Part shown: positions 1 to 10,830 of the stretch, piece by piece
Numbering within the stretch: the stretch's first letter is position 1
Layout of the letters: every line of letters starts with the position of its first letter
Position numbers and translations under genes: made by a program
Source of the DNA: Prorocentrum cordatum
Lineage: Eukaryota; Sar; Dinophyceae; Prorocentrales; Prorocentraceae
Direction of reading: 5' to 3'
Assembly (NCBI GenBank): GCA_963575745.1
Contig: CAUYUJ010018627.1
Span: 546,100-610,099 of the forward strand
Length of the DNA: 64,000 bases
The notes under the pieces: model-generated
The model's input: only the letters and a program-made list of their open reading frames with translations
Database searches by the model: none
What the model was told of the DNA's origin: nothing

Positions 1-52
1 GATTTAATATTTTTGCAGATGCCTTCCGTAGAGGGACAGGCCTGACTTAAGT
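1..52 (+). mobile_element. Right end of family O inverted-repeat element, cut by window edge
   Basis: The first 52 bases match the right part of two complete copies at 29096-29273 and 58905-59064: a T-rich stretch, then CCTxCxGTAGxGGG and a terminal GCCTGACTTAA (GCCCGACTTA in the others). The left end lies outside the window. Confidence 0.55.
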
Positions 53-277
53 TCACCAGTTGTTCGCAATGGATGCGTTCTTGATGGTCACAGGGCCCGA
101 TGCCGCACCCGGGAGCCAAAACCAAAGACGAATGCCCGGAGGGACCAAAGCAGGTCGCCAGAGAGCTGGGCCCCGCTCCCCGTACCCCCCCCTGTAGGGT
201 GCGCTCGCACGGGGATCTCGCGGAAAATCCGCCCGTGACGACGGGACCCTCCAGGACGAGCAGCGGCATCGGAGGGG

Positions 278-438
278 CCCTGGGACACACGAATAAATAC
301 ACACAAATGAAAGGATTCCCCCCATTTCCCCATATTTTCAGGGTGTCTGTCTTCCCCCCCACTTCCCATATTTTCTCATATTTTCTTTGGAATCGACGAT
401 TAATTGTGTCTGTGTGTTTTTATCCCTCCTGAGTCTTC
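278..438 (+). repeat. Dispersed repeat family A, copy 1
   Basis: About 160 bp running from ACACACGAATAAATACACA through CCCCATATTTTC and TCGACGATTAATTGTGTCTG to a CT-rich tail. Two further copies in the same orientation lie at 27253-27417 and 30272-30422. No clear terminal inverted repeat was seen, so the element class is open. Confidence 0.6.
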
Positions 439-672
439 CCCCCCTCTGGCACCCGGGCGGCGGGCAGAGGCGAGCCCCACGCGAGATGGCACAGTTGGCG
501 ACCGGACGCCGCAGAACCTGCGCGGGCCGCCAGCGCGGCCCGCTGCACCGGAAGCGAAGGCGCTCGCGCGTGAGCGTGCGCGGGAAGCCTGCAGGCGGAG
601 GCCGGCCCACCGGAAGCCTCCCACAAGAAGCCCAACCCTGGGGGAACAGAAAGTGACATAAACGTAACAACG

Positions 673-802
673 CGGAGGTCCGCGCGGATTTCTCGGATCG
701 GCGCTGGACCCCCTTCCTGGCGCGCGGAGCGCGCCAGGGGCGGCGCCGGAGGCGCCGCCGGGGGGCCCCAGCGCCGATCCGAGAAATCCGCGCGGACCTC
801 CG
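673..802. mobile_element. Family B hairpin element, copy 1 (35-bp perfect arms)
   Basis: Positions 673-707 and 768-802 are perfect inverted copies of each other over 35 bp (outer end CGGAGGTCCGCGCGGATTTC). The 60-bp loop contains two smaller palindromes, around CTGGCGCGCGGAGCGCGCCAG-like sequence and around GGCGCCGGAGGCGCC. Related copies are at 7593-7724, 23809-23896 (right half), 57619-57733 and 58586-58889. Structure and copy number suggest a MITE. No transposase was seen. Confidence 0.75.
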
Positions 803-1560
803 AGTTTGTATGTTTATGTCATTATTCGTTCCCCTAGCCAGAGGCCTCCCACAAGAAGCCCAACCCTGAGACCTCAGGCGCCCCTTGCTTGTCGGCGTGG
901 GATCGCCACGCTCTCCATGGCAGAACCGTCGAAGCCCGAGAGAGACCCAGGGCACCCTGGAGGCAAGCAGGGCTCTCCTTGGCATTGGGCCCCCGCTGTG
1001 TGCGCCCGCGTCGGCGCGCAGACGACCCCGTTGTCCTGCGTCGCTGCGTGCATGGGGAAAGCCTGGGTCCTGCCGGCGCCGCTGCCGACGGTGCCCGTCC
1101 GCGCCCCCCACCCACCTGGGCGTCTGCTCCATGGGAACCTGCGTACACCCTGCGAAATGCTTAAGAAATCATGGGTTAAGAAATTCATAGTCTCAGAAAT
1201 TGAATAAAACCCAGAACTTCTATCAAAATCTTGGGATTTACATTGAAAAGTTAAGAATAATCGAGACTCTGGACGAAAACTTAGGTTTTCTTAAGCATCG
1301 CCTACGGTGTAGCCCCCGCAGCTGCCCGATCAGGGCCAGCTTTGGACCGCGTCTGGAGCACATGTGGGACCACTTTTGGGCCAGTGCCGCCCCAGTCGCC
1401 AAAGGGAAGGGACGAGAAGAGCCAGGGGCGGGAGGAGGAAAAGAAGGGGCGAGGAGGAGCAGGAGGCAGGACAAACGTGCCAACTGTGGTCCACCTGCGG
1501 TCCGAATGCAGGAAAAACTCCGGTGGCCAGTCATGGGAGCCTCGTGCCATCTTGCTGGCT
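803..1560. other. Gene-free stretch with family R copy 1
   Basis: No gene supported. The segment near 893-1000 resembles 56305-56400: both carry a CACCCTGGAGGCA core, a preceding GAxxCCCAGGxCACCC and a following GxCxTCTCxTTGGC. The rest is GC-rich non-coding sequence without an obvious repeat. Confidence 0.4.
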
Positions 1561-1565
1561 CTTGC

Positions 1566-1616
1566 GAACCGACGCTAACCGACGCTAGCCGACGCTAAAT
1601 TGACGCAGACCGACGC
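1566..1616 (+). repeat. Short tandem repeat, about 10-11 bp unit
   Basis: Four to five degenerate copies of ACCGACGCTA in a row. Confidence 0.7.
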
Positions 1617-1739
1617 AACATCTGCGCTTTACGTAGCACCCCGCAATTGCGGATAAGAGTGAGGGGGCGGGCGCGGGCGACGCGGGCGTCGTCAAGCCGG
1701 CGGACCTCGTGGCCCCCACCTTCCCTGTCGATGGCGCTC

Positions 1740-2118
1740 TCCTCCTCCTCCTCCTCCGCCTCCTCCTCCTCCTCCTCCTCCTCCTCCTCCTCCTCTTCCT
1801 CGTCCTCGTCCTCGTCCTCATCGTCATCGTCGTCCTCCTCCTCCACCTCGTCCTTCCTCTCCTCCTCCTCCTCTTCTTCCTCGTCCTCCCTCTCCCCCCC
1901 TCGTCCTTCCATCATCGTCCTCCCATTGTCGTCATGTTCCTCCTCATCGTTCTCCTCTTCCCCCCCTCCCGATCCTCCCCCCTCCTCCTTTTCGTCGTCG
2001 TCGTCGTAGACGTCGTCGTCGTCGTCTCCTTCCTCCTCCTCCTCCCCCTCCTCCTCCTCCTCCTCGTCCTCCTCCTCCTCCTCCTCTTCCTCCTCCTCCT
2101 CCTCCTCCTCCTCCTCCT
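1740..2118 (+). repeat. (TCC)n / (TCG)n microsatellite tract
   Basis: Almost 380 bp of pyrimidine-rich triplets, mainly TCC with TCG interruptions. It yields long Ser-rich or Leu-rich frames on the plus strand and a Glu/Asp-rich frame on the minus strand. These are artefacts of the triplet repeat, not genes. Confidence 0.9.
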
Positions 2119-2127
2119 GCAAAAGCA

Positions 2128-2485
2128 GCCCGCCGCAGGCGCCGAAAAAATTGGTTTGTATACTGAACGTGGTTTGGGTCGCGGCTGGGCCGCGGATTCT
2201 CCACCGGGAACGAATGCAAAAGATGACCGCCGCAGGCGCCGAAAAATTTGGTTTGTACCCTGAACGTGGTCGCGGGTGGGCCGCGGTCTCTCCACCTAGA
2301 ACGAATGCAAAATATGCCCGCCGCAGGCGCCGAAAAATGTGGTTTGTACTCTGAGTGTGGTTTGGGTCGCGGGTTGGTCGCGAGTTGGTCGCGGGGTGGG
2401 TCGCGGGCTCTTTACCTGGAAGGAATGCAAAAAAAGCCCGCCGCAGGCGCCGAAAATGTTGGTTTGTACCTTGAACGTGGTTTGG
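2128..2485 (+). repeat. Tandem repeat, four units of about 92-120 bp
   Basis: Each unit begins with CCGCCGCAGGCGCCGAAAA and continues TTGGTTTGTA, an ACGTGGTTTGGGTCGC block and a GAANGAATGCAAAA tail. Unit starts are near 2129, 2225, 2317 and 2437. The same start sequence recurs inverted at about 6090-6155, tying this block to the inverted partner at 5.5-6.2 kb. Confidence 0.8.
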
Positions 2486-2836
2486 GTCGAAGGTGGGTCG
2501 CGGGTGGGTCGCGGGGTGGGTCGCAGATGGTTCGCGGGTGGGTCGCGGGTGGGTCGCGGGCGGGTCGCGGGTGGGTCGCGGGGTGGGCCGCGGGCGGGTC
2601 GCGGGGTGGGTCGCGGGTGGGTCGCGGGTGGGTCGCGGGTGGGTCGCGGGGTGGGTCGTGGGGTGGGTCATGGGGTGGGTCGCGGGTGGGTCGCGGGTGA
2701 GTCGCGGGGTGGGTCGCGGGGTGGGTCGCGGGGTGGGTCGCGGGGTGGGTCGCGGGTGGGTCGCGGGTGGGTCGCGGGTGGGTCGCGGGTGGGTCGTGGG
2801 GTGGGTCGCGGGTGGGTCGCGGGGCGGGTTGCGGGT
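2484..2836 (+). repeat. Minisatellite, GGGTGGGTCGC unit (10-11 bp)
   Basis: About 30 units of GGGTGGGTCGCG with one-base length variants. Its reverse complement occupies 5573-5840. Open frames through it on both strands are repeat artefacts. Confidence 0.9.
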
Positions 2837-2839
2837 GGG

Positions 2840-2960
2840 ACGACGACAACAAACAACAACAACAACAAACAACAACAACACGAATCCGCACCGCGGAATC
2901 CCACTTCAGCCACGCACCCAGGGACAGTGAATGACCGTTCGGCCCCCTCACTCTGATGAT
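2840..2960 (+). repeat. Left arm of a 0.75-kb-spaced inverted repeat
   Basis: An (AAC)n tract followed by CAGCCACGCACCCAGGG and GAATGACCGTTCGGCCCCC. The reverse complement lies at 3701-3855, ending in a (GTT)n tract, so both the unique part and the microsatellite are mirrored. Confidence 0.75.
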
Positions 2961-3247
2961 CAACTGCCAGACGCTGTCGCACGCTAGTGCAGTCGAAAGA
3001 CGGAACTTCGAGGACATGCGAAGCTTCTACGATTTGCGACCGAGGCCCCCAGGAACAGACATCGACCCCCCCCAGCCTCTCCAAGGTACTAAAAAAATCC
3101 CTGGGGCCCCTCCCCAGCATCTCCAGGATATTGGGAATTCTCTGGGCCCGTCCCCAGCTTCTCCGGCTCACTGAAGAGATCCCCGGGGCCATGCCCAGCT
3201 TCCCCAGGGTATCGAAAGATCCCTGGGCGCGTTCCTCGTCGCCGCCG

Positions 3248-3313
3248 CCGCCTTCCTCCTCCTCCTCCTCCTCCTCCTCCTCCTCCTCCTCCTCCTCCTC
3301 CTCCTCCTCCTCC
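3248..3313 (+). repeat. (TCC)n microsatellite
   Basis: Uninterrupted TCC triplets for about 60 bp inside the spacer of the inverted repeat. Confidence 0.9.
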
Positions 3314-3564
3314 ATTCGTTTTCCTTATCCGCCGGCCCCCCTTGCGGGCCCACCAAGCTGCGAGGGTGAACTCGCACCCATGTAAATTACGGAATACTCG
3401 CCTCCCTGAAGCCGTAAACCTCTTAAACCTAAATAAGGTTCGCGTTCCCAGGGCCATGGGCCCTCCGAAATCACACCGTGCTTGCGTCCCCGAGGCCACA
3501 AGCCATTGCAACTCATATACGACGCGCGTCCCCCAAGCCATGATCTCTTGCGACGCAGATTGAA

Positions 3565-3705
3565 GGCGGGTGGTTTTCAAAATGTGGTTTTCGCCTGAGC
3601 CCGGCGCACTTTCGTTTTGAAAAAACAAGAACTTCACGGATTGAGGGTCAATCGTTTTCAAAATGTGGCTCTCGCTTTCGCGCGGCGCACATTCGTGCTA
3701 ATCAG
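3565..3705 (+). repeat. Family E, two tandem copies
   Basis: Two units (near 3570 and 3650) carry TTTTCAAAATGTGG followed by GCGGCGCAC and ATTCGT. The first also has GTTTTGAAAAA, inverted relative to TTTTCAAAA, and CTTCACGGATTGAGGG lies between the units. A third copy is at 6240-6330. Confidence 0.7.
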
Positions 3706-3855
3706 AATGAAGGGGGCCGAACGGTCATTCATTACCCCTGGGTGCGTGGCTGAAAAGGGAACTCGTGGTGGGAATTCTGTTTGTCGCATACTCGTTGCCG
3801 TAATCGTTGCCGTTGTTGCTGTTGTTGTCGTTGTTGTTGTTGTCGATGTTGAGCT
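3701..3855 (-). repeat. Right arm of the inverted repeat with 2840-2960
   Basis: The reverse complement matches the left arm over GAATGACCGTTCGGCCCCC and CAGCCACGCACCCAGGG, and continues into (GTT)n, the complement of the left arm's (AAC)n. Confidence 0.75.
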
Positions 3856-3989
3856 GAGAATAACGATTGTTGATTCCCCCGTCCGGTGCATTGTTTTTCT
3901 ATTGAAGTGCCCTTCCTGGGGCTCGCACCGCGCTTTTTATCAAGGAAACTCTTGAGGGTTAAACGGCGTTGTTGGCCCCCGGTTTACAA

Positions 3990-4245
3990 CAACAGCGGCT
4001 CCCGCCTCATACTTCCTCACAATTGTTTGAAGAATCGCGCTCTCGCTTCGAACTTCCTTGCAATTTACCACCGGATCGCGGCTCCCGCTAGATATTTCCT
4101 CACAATGTATTGAAACATCGCGCTCTCGCTTGGGACTTCCTCGCAACTTCCCACCGACTCGCGGCTCCCGCCTGATACCTCCTCACAATTTATTTAAATA
4201 CCGCTCCTCGACACTCAGGAATCGCGCTCCCGCTACATATTGCCT
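3990..4245 (+). repeat. Tandem repeat, 83-bp unit, three copies
   Basis: GCGGCTCCCGC recurs at 3995, 4078 and 4161, followed each time by an ACCTCCTCACAATTT-like block. The first two units also contain ATCGCGCTCTCGCTT. Confidence 0.8.
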
Positions 4246-4384
4246 GGCGGTTCAAGCATAATTTAACCTTCAACGACCCGCCCGCTCGATCCGCCCGTCT
4301 GGGCCTGCCCGCCCGACCAGCCCGTTAGGGACTGCAGTCGCCGCTCGCTGCCCTTCGCCCGCCTTCGATGTCCCTCGTTGCCCG

Positions 4385-4600
4385 CACTGGTTCCGCGGTC
4401 GCCTTCGCTCGCTGCCTTTCGTGGCCCCGTTGCTGCCCTCAGTGGCCCCGTCGCTGCCCATAGTGGCCCCGCATTATATGCCCTTCGTGGCCCCCGGTCG
4501 CAAACGCCCGTCGTGGCCCCATACGCATGCCCTTCGTGGCCCCGCTGTCGCCCTTCGTGGCCCTCTCTCTGCCCTTCGTGGCCCCTTTGTTTCCGCACCA
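4385..4600 (+). repeat. Minisatellite, GCCCTTCGTGGCCCC unit
   Basis: Roughly ten degenerate 18-27 bp units based on TGCCCTTCGTGGCCCCG. Confidence 0.8.
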
Positions 4601-4654
4601 GTCTCCGCTCTTATCCACCAGCCCCCGCTGTTCAACGTTCTTTCCTAGTCTTCT

Positions 4655-4730
4655 CTGCTCTCTATCTCTCTCTCTCTCTCTTTTTTTCTCTCTCTCTCTC
4701 TCTTTCTCTCTTTCTGTCTCTTCATTTTGA
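4655..4730 (+). repeat. (CT)n microsatellite
   Basis: Dinucleotide CT tract with T-rich interruptions. From here to about 5100 the plus strand stays pyrimidine-rich, with no gene visible. Confidence 0.85.
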
Positions 4731-5499
4731 TTTCGTTCGTACTCCATTGTGCTATTCCGCAATTTTTCGCATTCCGCCCACTCTTCCCCAGGCCACCCCA
4801 TCCCACCCCAACAATCCCCCCCCCCCTTCCCGCTCGCATTCCGCATTTCTCCAAAATTATTCCCAATCCCTCCTCCAGATTCCTCCGTACGCACCCCGCT
4901 CCTCCGCACTCCTCCCGGTTTCTCGTCTCTCCATTCCTTGCCGCTCCTCCTCCTCCTGAGACCCTACTCTTGTCCACTCCACCCCAATCCACTCCACATC
5001 CCCGCGTTCCTCTCGCACGGTTGCAATTCTCACAATCCTTCCGCCCCCGCTCTCCAAACATCCCGCTTCTTTTCAAAGTTCCACGAAATTTGTTTCTGAC
5101 ACCAGTTCGCAGCTGTACGTCCCCCCTTGGGGGCATGCACGATATGTTATTTCAAAAGGGTGGTGCGTAGCGCTGTTTATGGCGCGACCCATGGCGAAAC
5201 GCATTGTTAACCTGTGTTGGAGTGGCTGGCGCAAGCCATGGCGCAATCTGAATCGCCACTCGCAGCGCAAATCATAGTCTTCCGTTCTTTGTGTCCCTCC
5301 CAATCCTTTCCTCCGATCGCTTCGTCCTCATTCTCCCCCGTCATCTGTTACCCTTCGTTTTCAAGGGCTTCGCCAACCACACGTGGCACAGAATAAATAT
5401 AACCCCCAAAAGGGGGTACGATCGAAAACGAGGAGGGCGGGTACCCAGGATTTGGGACATGCATATTGAATGGCACGCGAGCAGATAAAAAACGAACAA

Positions 5500-6170
5500 T
5501 CTTAAACTTATTGTTGTTGTTGTTATTATCGTTGTTGCTGTTGTTGTTGTTGGTGTTGCTTGTTCGTCGTCCCACCCGCGAACCACCCGCGACCCACCCC
5601 GCGACCCACCCCGCGACCCCCCCCGCGACCCCCCCCGCGACCTCCCCCGCGACCCCCCCGCGACCCACCCCGCGATTTCCCCCGTGACCCCCCCCGCGAC
5701 CCACCAGCGACCCCGCGACCCACCCGTGACCCACCCCGCGACCCACCCGCGATCCACCCCGCGACCCATGTGCGACCCATCCGCGACCCACCTGCGACCC
5801 ACCCCGCGACCCACCCACCCGCGACCCACCCTCAAGGGAGGAAAAACCACCCAGACCCGACAATTGACGCTTACTAAACGGCCCTGGGCGTTTACTAAAC
5901 AGCTCTGTCCTCTTCGATTCATTCCTTGTGTGCGTTTACTAACCGGCTTCGCTTGTCGGGGTGATTATGATGGGGTGAATTGTCTGCCCTCTACACCCGT
6001 GACCCCACCCGCGACACAACAACGACCCACCTGCGACCCATTTCCGACCCACCCGGGTCTACCCGCGACCGACCCACATCGGTTTAGCGAAAAAATCGGC
6101 GCCTGCGGCGGGCTCGTAGCATAATGTGTGAAACTTTGGCGCCTGCGGCGGGCTTCTCCAGAGTCTCGCA
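5500..6170 (-). repeat. Inverted partner of the 2.1-2.9 kb repeat block
   Basis: In order: (TTG)n at 5508-5560, a CCACCCGCGAC minisatellite at 5573-5840, a degenerate continuation at 6000-6080, then CGGCGCCTGCGGCGGGCT twice at about 6090-6155. This mirrors the order seen on the other strand at 2128-2885. Confidence 0.8.
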
Positions 6171-6239
6171 CACTGCCGACGTCCCCACCGCACCCTCAAT
6201 CCGCATCTGCGGGGCGCTACGTAATTTGCAAGGGGCTTC

Positions 6240-6330
6240 ACGGATTGAGGGCGGTTCCTTTTCAAAATGTGGCTCTCGCATTAACGCGGCGCACATTCGT
6301 TTGAAAAACTTGCGAGAGTTTCACGGGTAC
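6240..6330 (+). repeat. Family E, third copy
   Basis: CTTCACGGATTGAGGG, TTTTCAAAATGTGGCTCTCGC and GCGGCGCACATTCGTTTG match the copies at 3565-3705. Confidence 0.7.
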
Positions 6331-6631
6331 CCATCATTAGCGTACCAGAAACGGTGTTATGGAAGGAATCATGATTATGCGGGTGCAACAGTTAAGTTGA
6401 TTCTCTGTGTTGGAATCACTCCCTGGGATGGCTTTCTGGCGCGATTCAGGATCGTCAAAACACAACAGTCAGGCTGATCCGTGGCGTTGACATCCCAAGA
6501 ACAATGCTTTGGCATGCTTCAGGGTCTTGCAACGAGGCAGTTCCCTCCATGGAAAATGAACCGTTGCAGGCGCCTGTCAAGTGGGAGCTTCGAGGGAGGG
6601 TGAATTCCAACATCGCTGATGACTCATGCGT

Positions 6632-7560
6632 TTACACTCCTCCTCCTCCTCCTCCTCCTCCTCCTCGCCCACCCCGCGGGCCGCAGGTGAAGCCGCAGGC
6701 GCAGACCAGCATGGACCCCTCCCCCCCCCCCCGGCGGGCTTCCCCGGGGGCCGCTGCTGGCAGCGCCCGCGGCCGCCCAGGGGGGTGAGGCAGAGAGGGG
6801 GGGGGGGGAGGGAGGAGAGGGGAGGTCGAGGAAGTCGGGTGACCCGGGCGGGGGGGGAGGTCGACAGAGGCCGAGGGGGGTGGGGGAGGGAGAGGGGAGG
6901 TCGAGGGAAGGGGGGGAGGGGGGGGAGGGCGAGGCGGAGGGGGGAGGAGGGGGGGGGGGCGAGAGAGGTCGAGGGGAGGTGGTGACATCCAAACCCTGCC
7001 CGCACCAACCATCGATTCTCCTGAGTCGCTGGGAGGCGAGGGTAGGGGCAGGGAGAAGAATAGGATGGCGGAAAACGGAGAACGGAGGGAGGCAGAGGAA
7101 CTGGAGGAGCATGGGAAGCACGAGGGGCAGGAGGGAGGGGGAGTCCAGGAGGGAGGGGAGGGGAGAAGCACGAGGGAGCAGGAGGGCAGGAGGACGAGGC
7201 GCGAGGGGCAGGAGGGAGGGGAGGGAACACGAGGAAGCACGAGGGGCAGGTTGGGGGGGGAGGGAGGAGCGAAGGCGGGAGTGGGGGAGGGGGTGAGGGA
7301 GGCGGAAGGAATGAGGGATGAGCAAGGGAGGGGTGAGGGGGAAAGGACGTAAGGAATGAGAAGCAAGGGAGGATCAAGGGAATGAAGGAGAACGAGGAGC
7401 GGCGACGTAGAAAGAAGGGAGGAGGGGTCAGGAGGGATGAGTGGAGGAATGGGGGATGGAATCGAAGGAGGCGCGCGTGGGATGAAGAGGGAGGGAGGAC
7501 ACAGAGGACGGACGGGGCAAAAGGGAGAGCTTGGGAGGAGGAAGGGGAAGGCCTAGGAGA
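6632..7560 (+). repeat. (TCC)n then 750-bp G-rich tract
   Basis: After a short TCC array (6638-6665) and a poly-C run, 6780-7560 is almost entirely purine on the plus strand, with many runs of four or more G. It could form G-quadruplexes. No gene is supported; the Pro/Ser-rich minus frames are composition artefacts. Confidence 0.8.
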
Positions 7561-7592
7561 GAGGAAAATATAAGAAAAACAAACGGCATTTG

Positions 7593-7724
7593 GCGCTCCG
7601 CGCGGATTTCTTTGACCTGCGCCGGACCCCCCACCCGGCCCGCGGAGCGCGCCAAGGGCGGCGTTGGAGGCGCCGCAGGGGGGGGGGGGGGGCAGCGCGG
7701 ATCCAAGGAATCCGCGCGGAGCGC
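7593..7724. mobile_element. Family B hairpin element, copy 2
   Basis: Arms GCGCTCCGCGCGGATT and its complement at the right end flank a GC-rich loop with a poly-G run. Just outside, AAGTTTATGTTTATG resembles the TTTGTATGTTTATGTCATTATT flank of copy 1. Confidence 0.65.
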
Positions 7725-8114
7725 AAGAAGTTTATGTTTATGCCGCTTCTTTTTGTTCGCAATGGGCCGGCGACTCCGAAGGGTGTAGGTTCGCAACGGG
7801 CACCCTGGGGAGCACCCTGGGGGGCGGGCGGGGACATCGACAGAGTTCTCCGCCGCGCCCCGAGGAGGCCCGACGAGGACAGTGTCGCGCCACCCAGGCC
7901 CCAACGGCGCGGATCGCAAACCACACCCCGGCGCAAGTACACCCTTCGCAGTCGCCGAAAGAGGAAAAAGGATGGTGGGAAGGGGGGAGGGGGGGCAGAC
8001 TCGGCGGAGTGCCGTCTCGAGCCCGCAGGCGAGCGGCGCGGCCCTCCCCGCGCTCAGAAACGCCTCCTCCGCTGCTGCTGCGGCAGCTGCGGCCGGGGTC
8101 ACCCTTCTCGTGCT

Positions 8115-8120
8115 CCTCTC

Positions 8121-8156
<36 letters not shown>

Positions 8157-8250
8157 CGGCTGCCGGTGCGGTTGCGTCCCCCCCCCCCCCCCGGGAAGAG
8201 GAGGAGGAGGAGGAGGAGGAGGCGGAGGAGGATGCGGAGGACAGGACCTC
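8115..8250 (+). repeat. (CTG)n, poly-C and (GAG)n cluster
   Basis: CTG triplets at about 8125-8153, a run of about 14 C near 8175, then GAG triplets to 8235. The following 8250-8860 is pyrimidine-rich with no gene seen. Confidence 0.85.
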
Positions 8251-9087
8251 CCTCTCGCCTTTCTTGGCTCTCAATGCTGACCCTCTTGCGCTCCTCCCTC
8301 CTCGACCCCGCCCCCCTCCCTTCCCGCCCCCTATCCACTTCTCCCCGTTCTCGTCCTCTCTGCACATCTGCGTCGCGACCTCTCTTCTCGCGTTCCGCAC
8401 CCCCGTTCCCCACCACCTTCCCCTTCCCACTATCCAGCCCTCACCCTTCAGAACTCCACCCTGCATCGTCTACCAATCACGTTCTTCGATCTCCGCGAAC
8501 CACGTGATGGTATGCCATTCAAAACGGCTCCCTACCGCCAGGCTTGAAAGCTGCGGAGCCAATCAAGGTCCACACCCGCACCGCCAAACCAGTCCCCGTT
8601 CCCATCCCCACCGCCTCCGATTCCCCCCACTCATCTCGTCATCTCCTTCCATCCCCCCCCCCCCTGTCCCCAAGCCCCCTGGTACTGGGGGAAGCGCCCA
8701 AACCCCCGGTACAGACAGGATTAAGGAGCCGATGGAAAGGTCGGGAATCTCCCATCCCCCCCCCCCCCTCCTGGATCCCTGTTCCATCCCCTACCTTCCT
8801 GGTCCTGGCAGAGAGAGAGGTGGGGGAGGAGGAAACGTGGAAGGAATAGGAGGACAATGTGAGGTGGGGGAGAAGAGCCAGAGAAGCGATGAGGAGGAAG
8901 ACGAAAGGGACGTCAAAGAGGCAGGGGAGGACGAAGAAGAATAACACGGCGAAACATAAAAAAACAATAACAAACAAGAACAGGACGAGTACCTTCACGT
9001 CCCTTCACACTGGACGGCCAATCCGAGGCATGCGCGGCATGTGCCAAGGAGGGACGAGAATGAAGAGGAGGAGGAGAAGGGAAGAGG

Positions 9088-9333
9088 ATGGGGGGGTCAA
9101 AGCACTTGAGGCTCCACCAGAGAAACACGACGACCACCATCAACCACGAGGAGAACCATCACGATGGCGACGAGCACGAATCCGGTCACGAGAACGATCA
9201 CGCCCACGACCGCCACGACGACGACGGCCACGACGACGACGGCCACGACGACGACGGCGGCTTCGTTGACGGCCACAAGCCTAGGGGTCCCACAACAGCC
9301 GTGTTGGTGACAGACCACAAAATGACCTCGTAA
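9088..9333 (+). other. His/Asp-rich open frame over a 15-bp repeat
   Basis: The frame starts MGGSKHLRL and becomes His/Asp-rich, with three tandem copies of a 15-bp unit (GGCCACGACGACGAC) at about 9220-9262 encoding GHDDD. A metal-binding peptide is imaginable, but there is no start context, family match or neighbouring gene. I regard it as repeat-driven. Confidence 0.2.
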
Positions 9334-9788
9334 AGAACGCAAGGCCTCACCGCAATATTTTTTTCCGGGAGCCCCGGGCTCCCGAGGCAACCTTAGGGAA
9401 GCGAGCTCTATAACCCCAAAGGGTCTTCAATAACCCCCCTGGCAATAATGGGAAAATAAATATTTTTCCGCCGGCTTATTGACGGATTGGGACACCGACA
9501 ATAGTTGGAAATTTGTTATTCTCGTCGGCGGATGCAAGGAATCAGAAAAAAACACACAAAGGAATTTCACACGAAGGGTTTTGGCACCACCAACGGTGCA
9601 ATGCATGTGCACCCATGCCGCTCGGACCCCGGTGATCCGAACCAGGGTCGACGCACGGCCGCACTCTCAAACGCAGCTGAAAGGCATGATGTGGCGACGC
9701 CGTCGGCGACGACAAGATCCCAAGCTCCGCAACTAATATCGTTGCAGTGTTCCGACGTGGCATGAACCAGGACTGATTGGACTGATTT
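9330..9788. other. Gene-free unique stretch
   Basis: Moderate-GC sequence with no repeat I could place and no coding segment I can support. Confidence 0.4.
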
Positions 9789-9847
9789 TTGAGCACTTCT
9801 CATGACCTCTCATGCATCATACATGAGAGGTCATGAGAGGTGCTCAA
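9789..9847. repeat. 26-bp hairpin (palindrome)
   Basis: Arms 9789-9814 and 9822-9847 are inverted copies (25 of 26 bases) separated by CATCATA. Each arm also contains the internal repeat TCATGA(G/C)(A/C)(G/T)CT. Confidence 0.8.
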
Positions 9848-10027
9848 CAATCCCATCGCTCAACGCCTGGCGGCCTCCTCCTCCTCCTCCTCCTCCGTCG
9901 TCGTCCTCCCTCCTCCTCGAGTCTACGAAACAGAGCCCAGAGCATGGGGGGGAAGAGGAGGAGGAGGAGGAGGAGGAGGAGGAGGAGGAGGAGAAGGACG
10001 ATGGGGAGGGGGATGCCAGGGTGCAAA

Positions 10028-10195
10028 AACAATGTTCTTAAAACATAAACCCGATGTGATAAAGCAAAACAGTCTCAACCAGAAATGTTCTGAGAACATG
10101 CCGTGGAGACCACACAACAGGTTCTCAGAGCATTGCTTGGCAGGGCTATGGGGCTATGGGCGAGCCAGGACGCTTTGCCACTGCCCGATACAGAC
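10028..10195 (+). repeat. Dispersed repeat family F, copy 1
   Basis: Shares with 54225-54365 the blocks CCGATGTGAT(A/G)AAGCAA, ACAGTCTCA, CCAGAAATGTTCT and GCGCCAGGACGCTT-like sequence. GTTCT/AGAAC palindromes recur inside. Confidence 0.7.
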
Positions 10196-10719
10196 GGAGT
10201 CTTACGAAGGCACGCCCGGCTCCCATGACTCGCTGCCGAACGATGGCGTGTGGCCGCTCCCCGGGGCGGCACCTTTCTCCCGCTCCACTCTGCGGCCCAG
10301 CGCGGTTTGGCGCTGCACCTCGGCCGCGTCGCCGCACCGCTTCGCGCCGCGGGCGGGGGCCAGGAGCGACGGGCCCGCGACGCGGCGACGCGGCGGCGAT
10401 GGCTCCTCCTGGGTCGGGCGTGTCCTCCTACAGGCGGACGGGGGAGAGCAACGAGACGTGAAAGATGGCCCAACAGACGAGAAGGCGACCGACAAGAGCA
10501 CGAAAAGCCGTCACCAGACCATCTTGGAGCACTCCGCCTGTCGAGGGACAGGCCCGCCCTCAGGCTTCCCTCTGGCACCGCGTGGGCCGCTCGGCCCCGG
10601 ACGGTCGCGGGGCCCCCACAGCGCCGGCCGGTCGGCATCGGCGGACTCTGGGCCACTGGGCTGTGTTGGGTCCTCAAGGGGGCCTCGTCTGTCCCGCGGC
10701 GGTCCTGACCGCGTCGAGG

Positions 10720-10830
10720 CCGTGTCGAATCCATGCCAGCCTCGTCGGATCCGTGTCGGCTCCGCGTCGGCTCCGCGTCGGATCCACGCCAGAGCCGCGT
10801 CGAGCCCGCATCGAGCCCGCGTGGGGCACG
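10720..10830 (+). repeat. Minisatellite, TCGGCTCCGCG unit
   Basis: About nine degenerate 10-12 bp units (GTGTCGGCTCCGCG, GTCGGATCCACG, GTCGAGCCCGC). The 10200-10700 interval before it is GC-rich with no supported gene. Confidence 0.7.

Noticed and set aside
105-125. Possible spliced-leader gene (GGAGCCAAAACC resembles part of the complement)
   Set aside because: Only a 9-base match; the rest of the conserved 22-nt leader and the donor are absent.
1595-2881. 428-codon minus-strand frame, Glu/Asp- then Pro/Thr/His-rich
   Set aside because: Entirely produced by the TCC microsatellite and the GGGTGGGTCGC minisatellite; no domain or unique segment.
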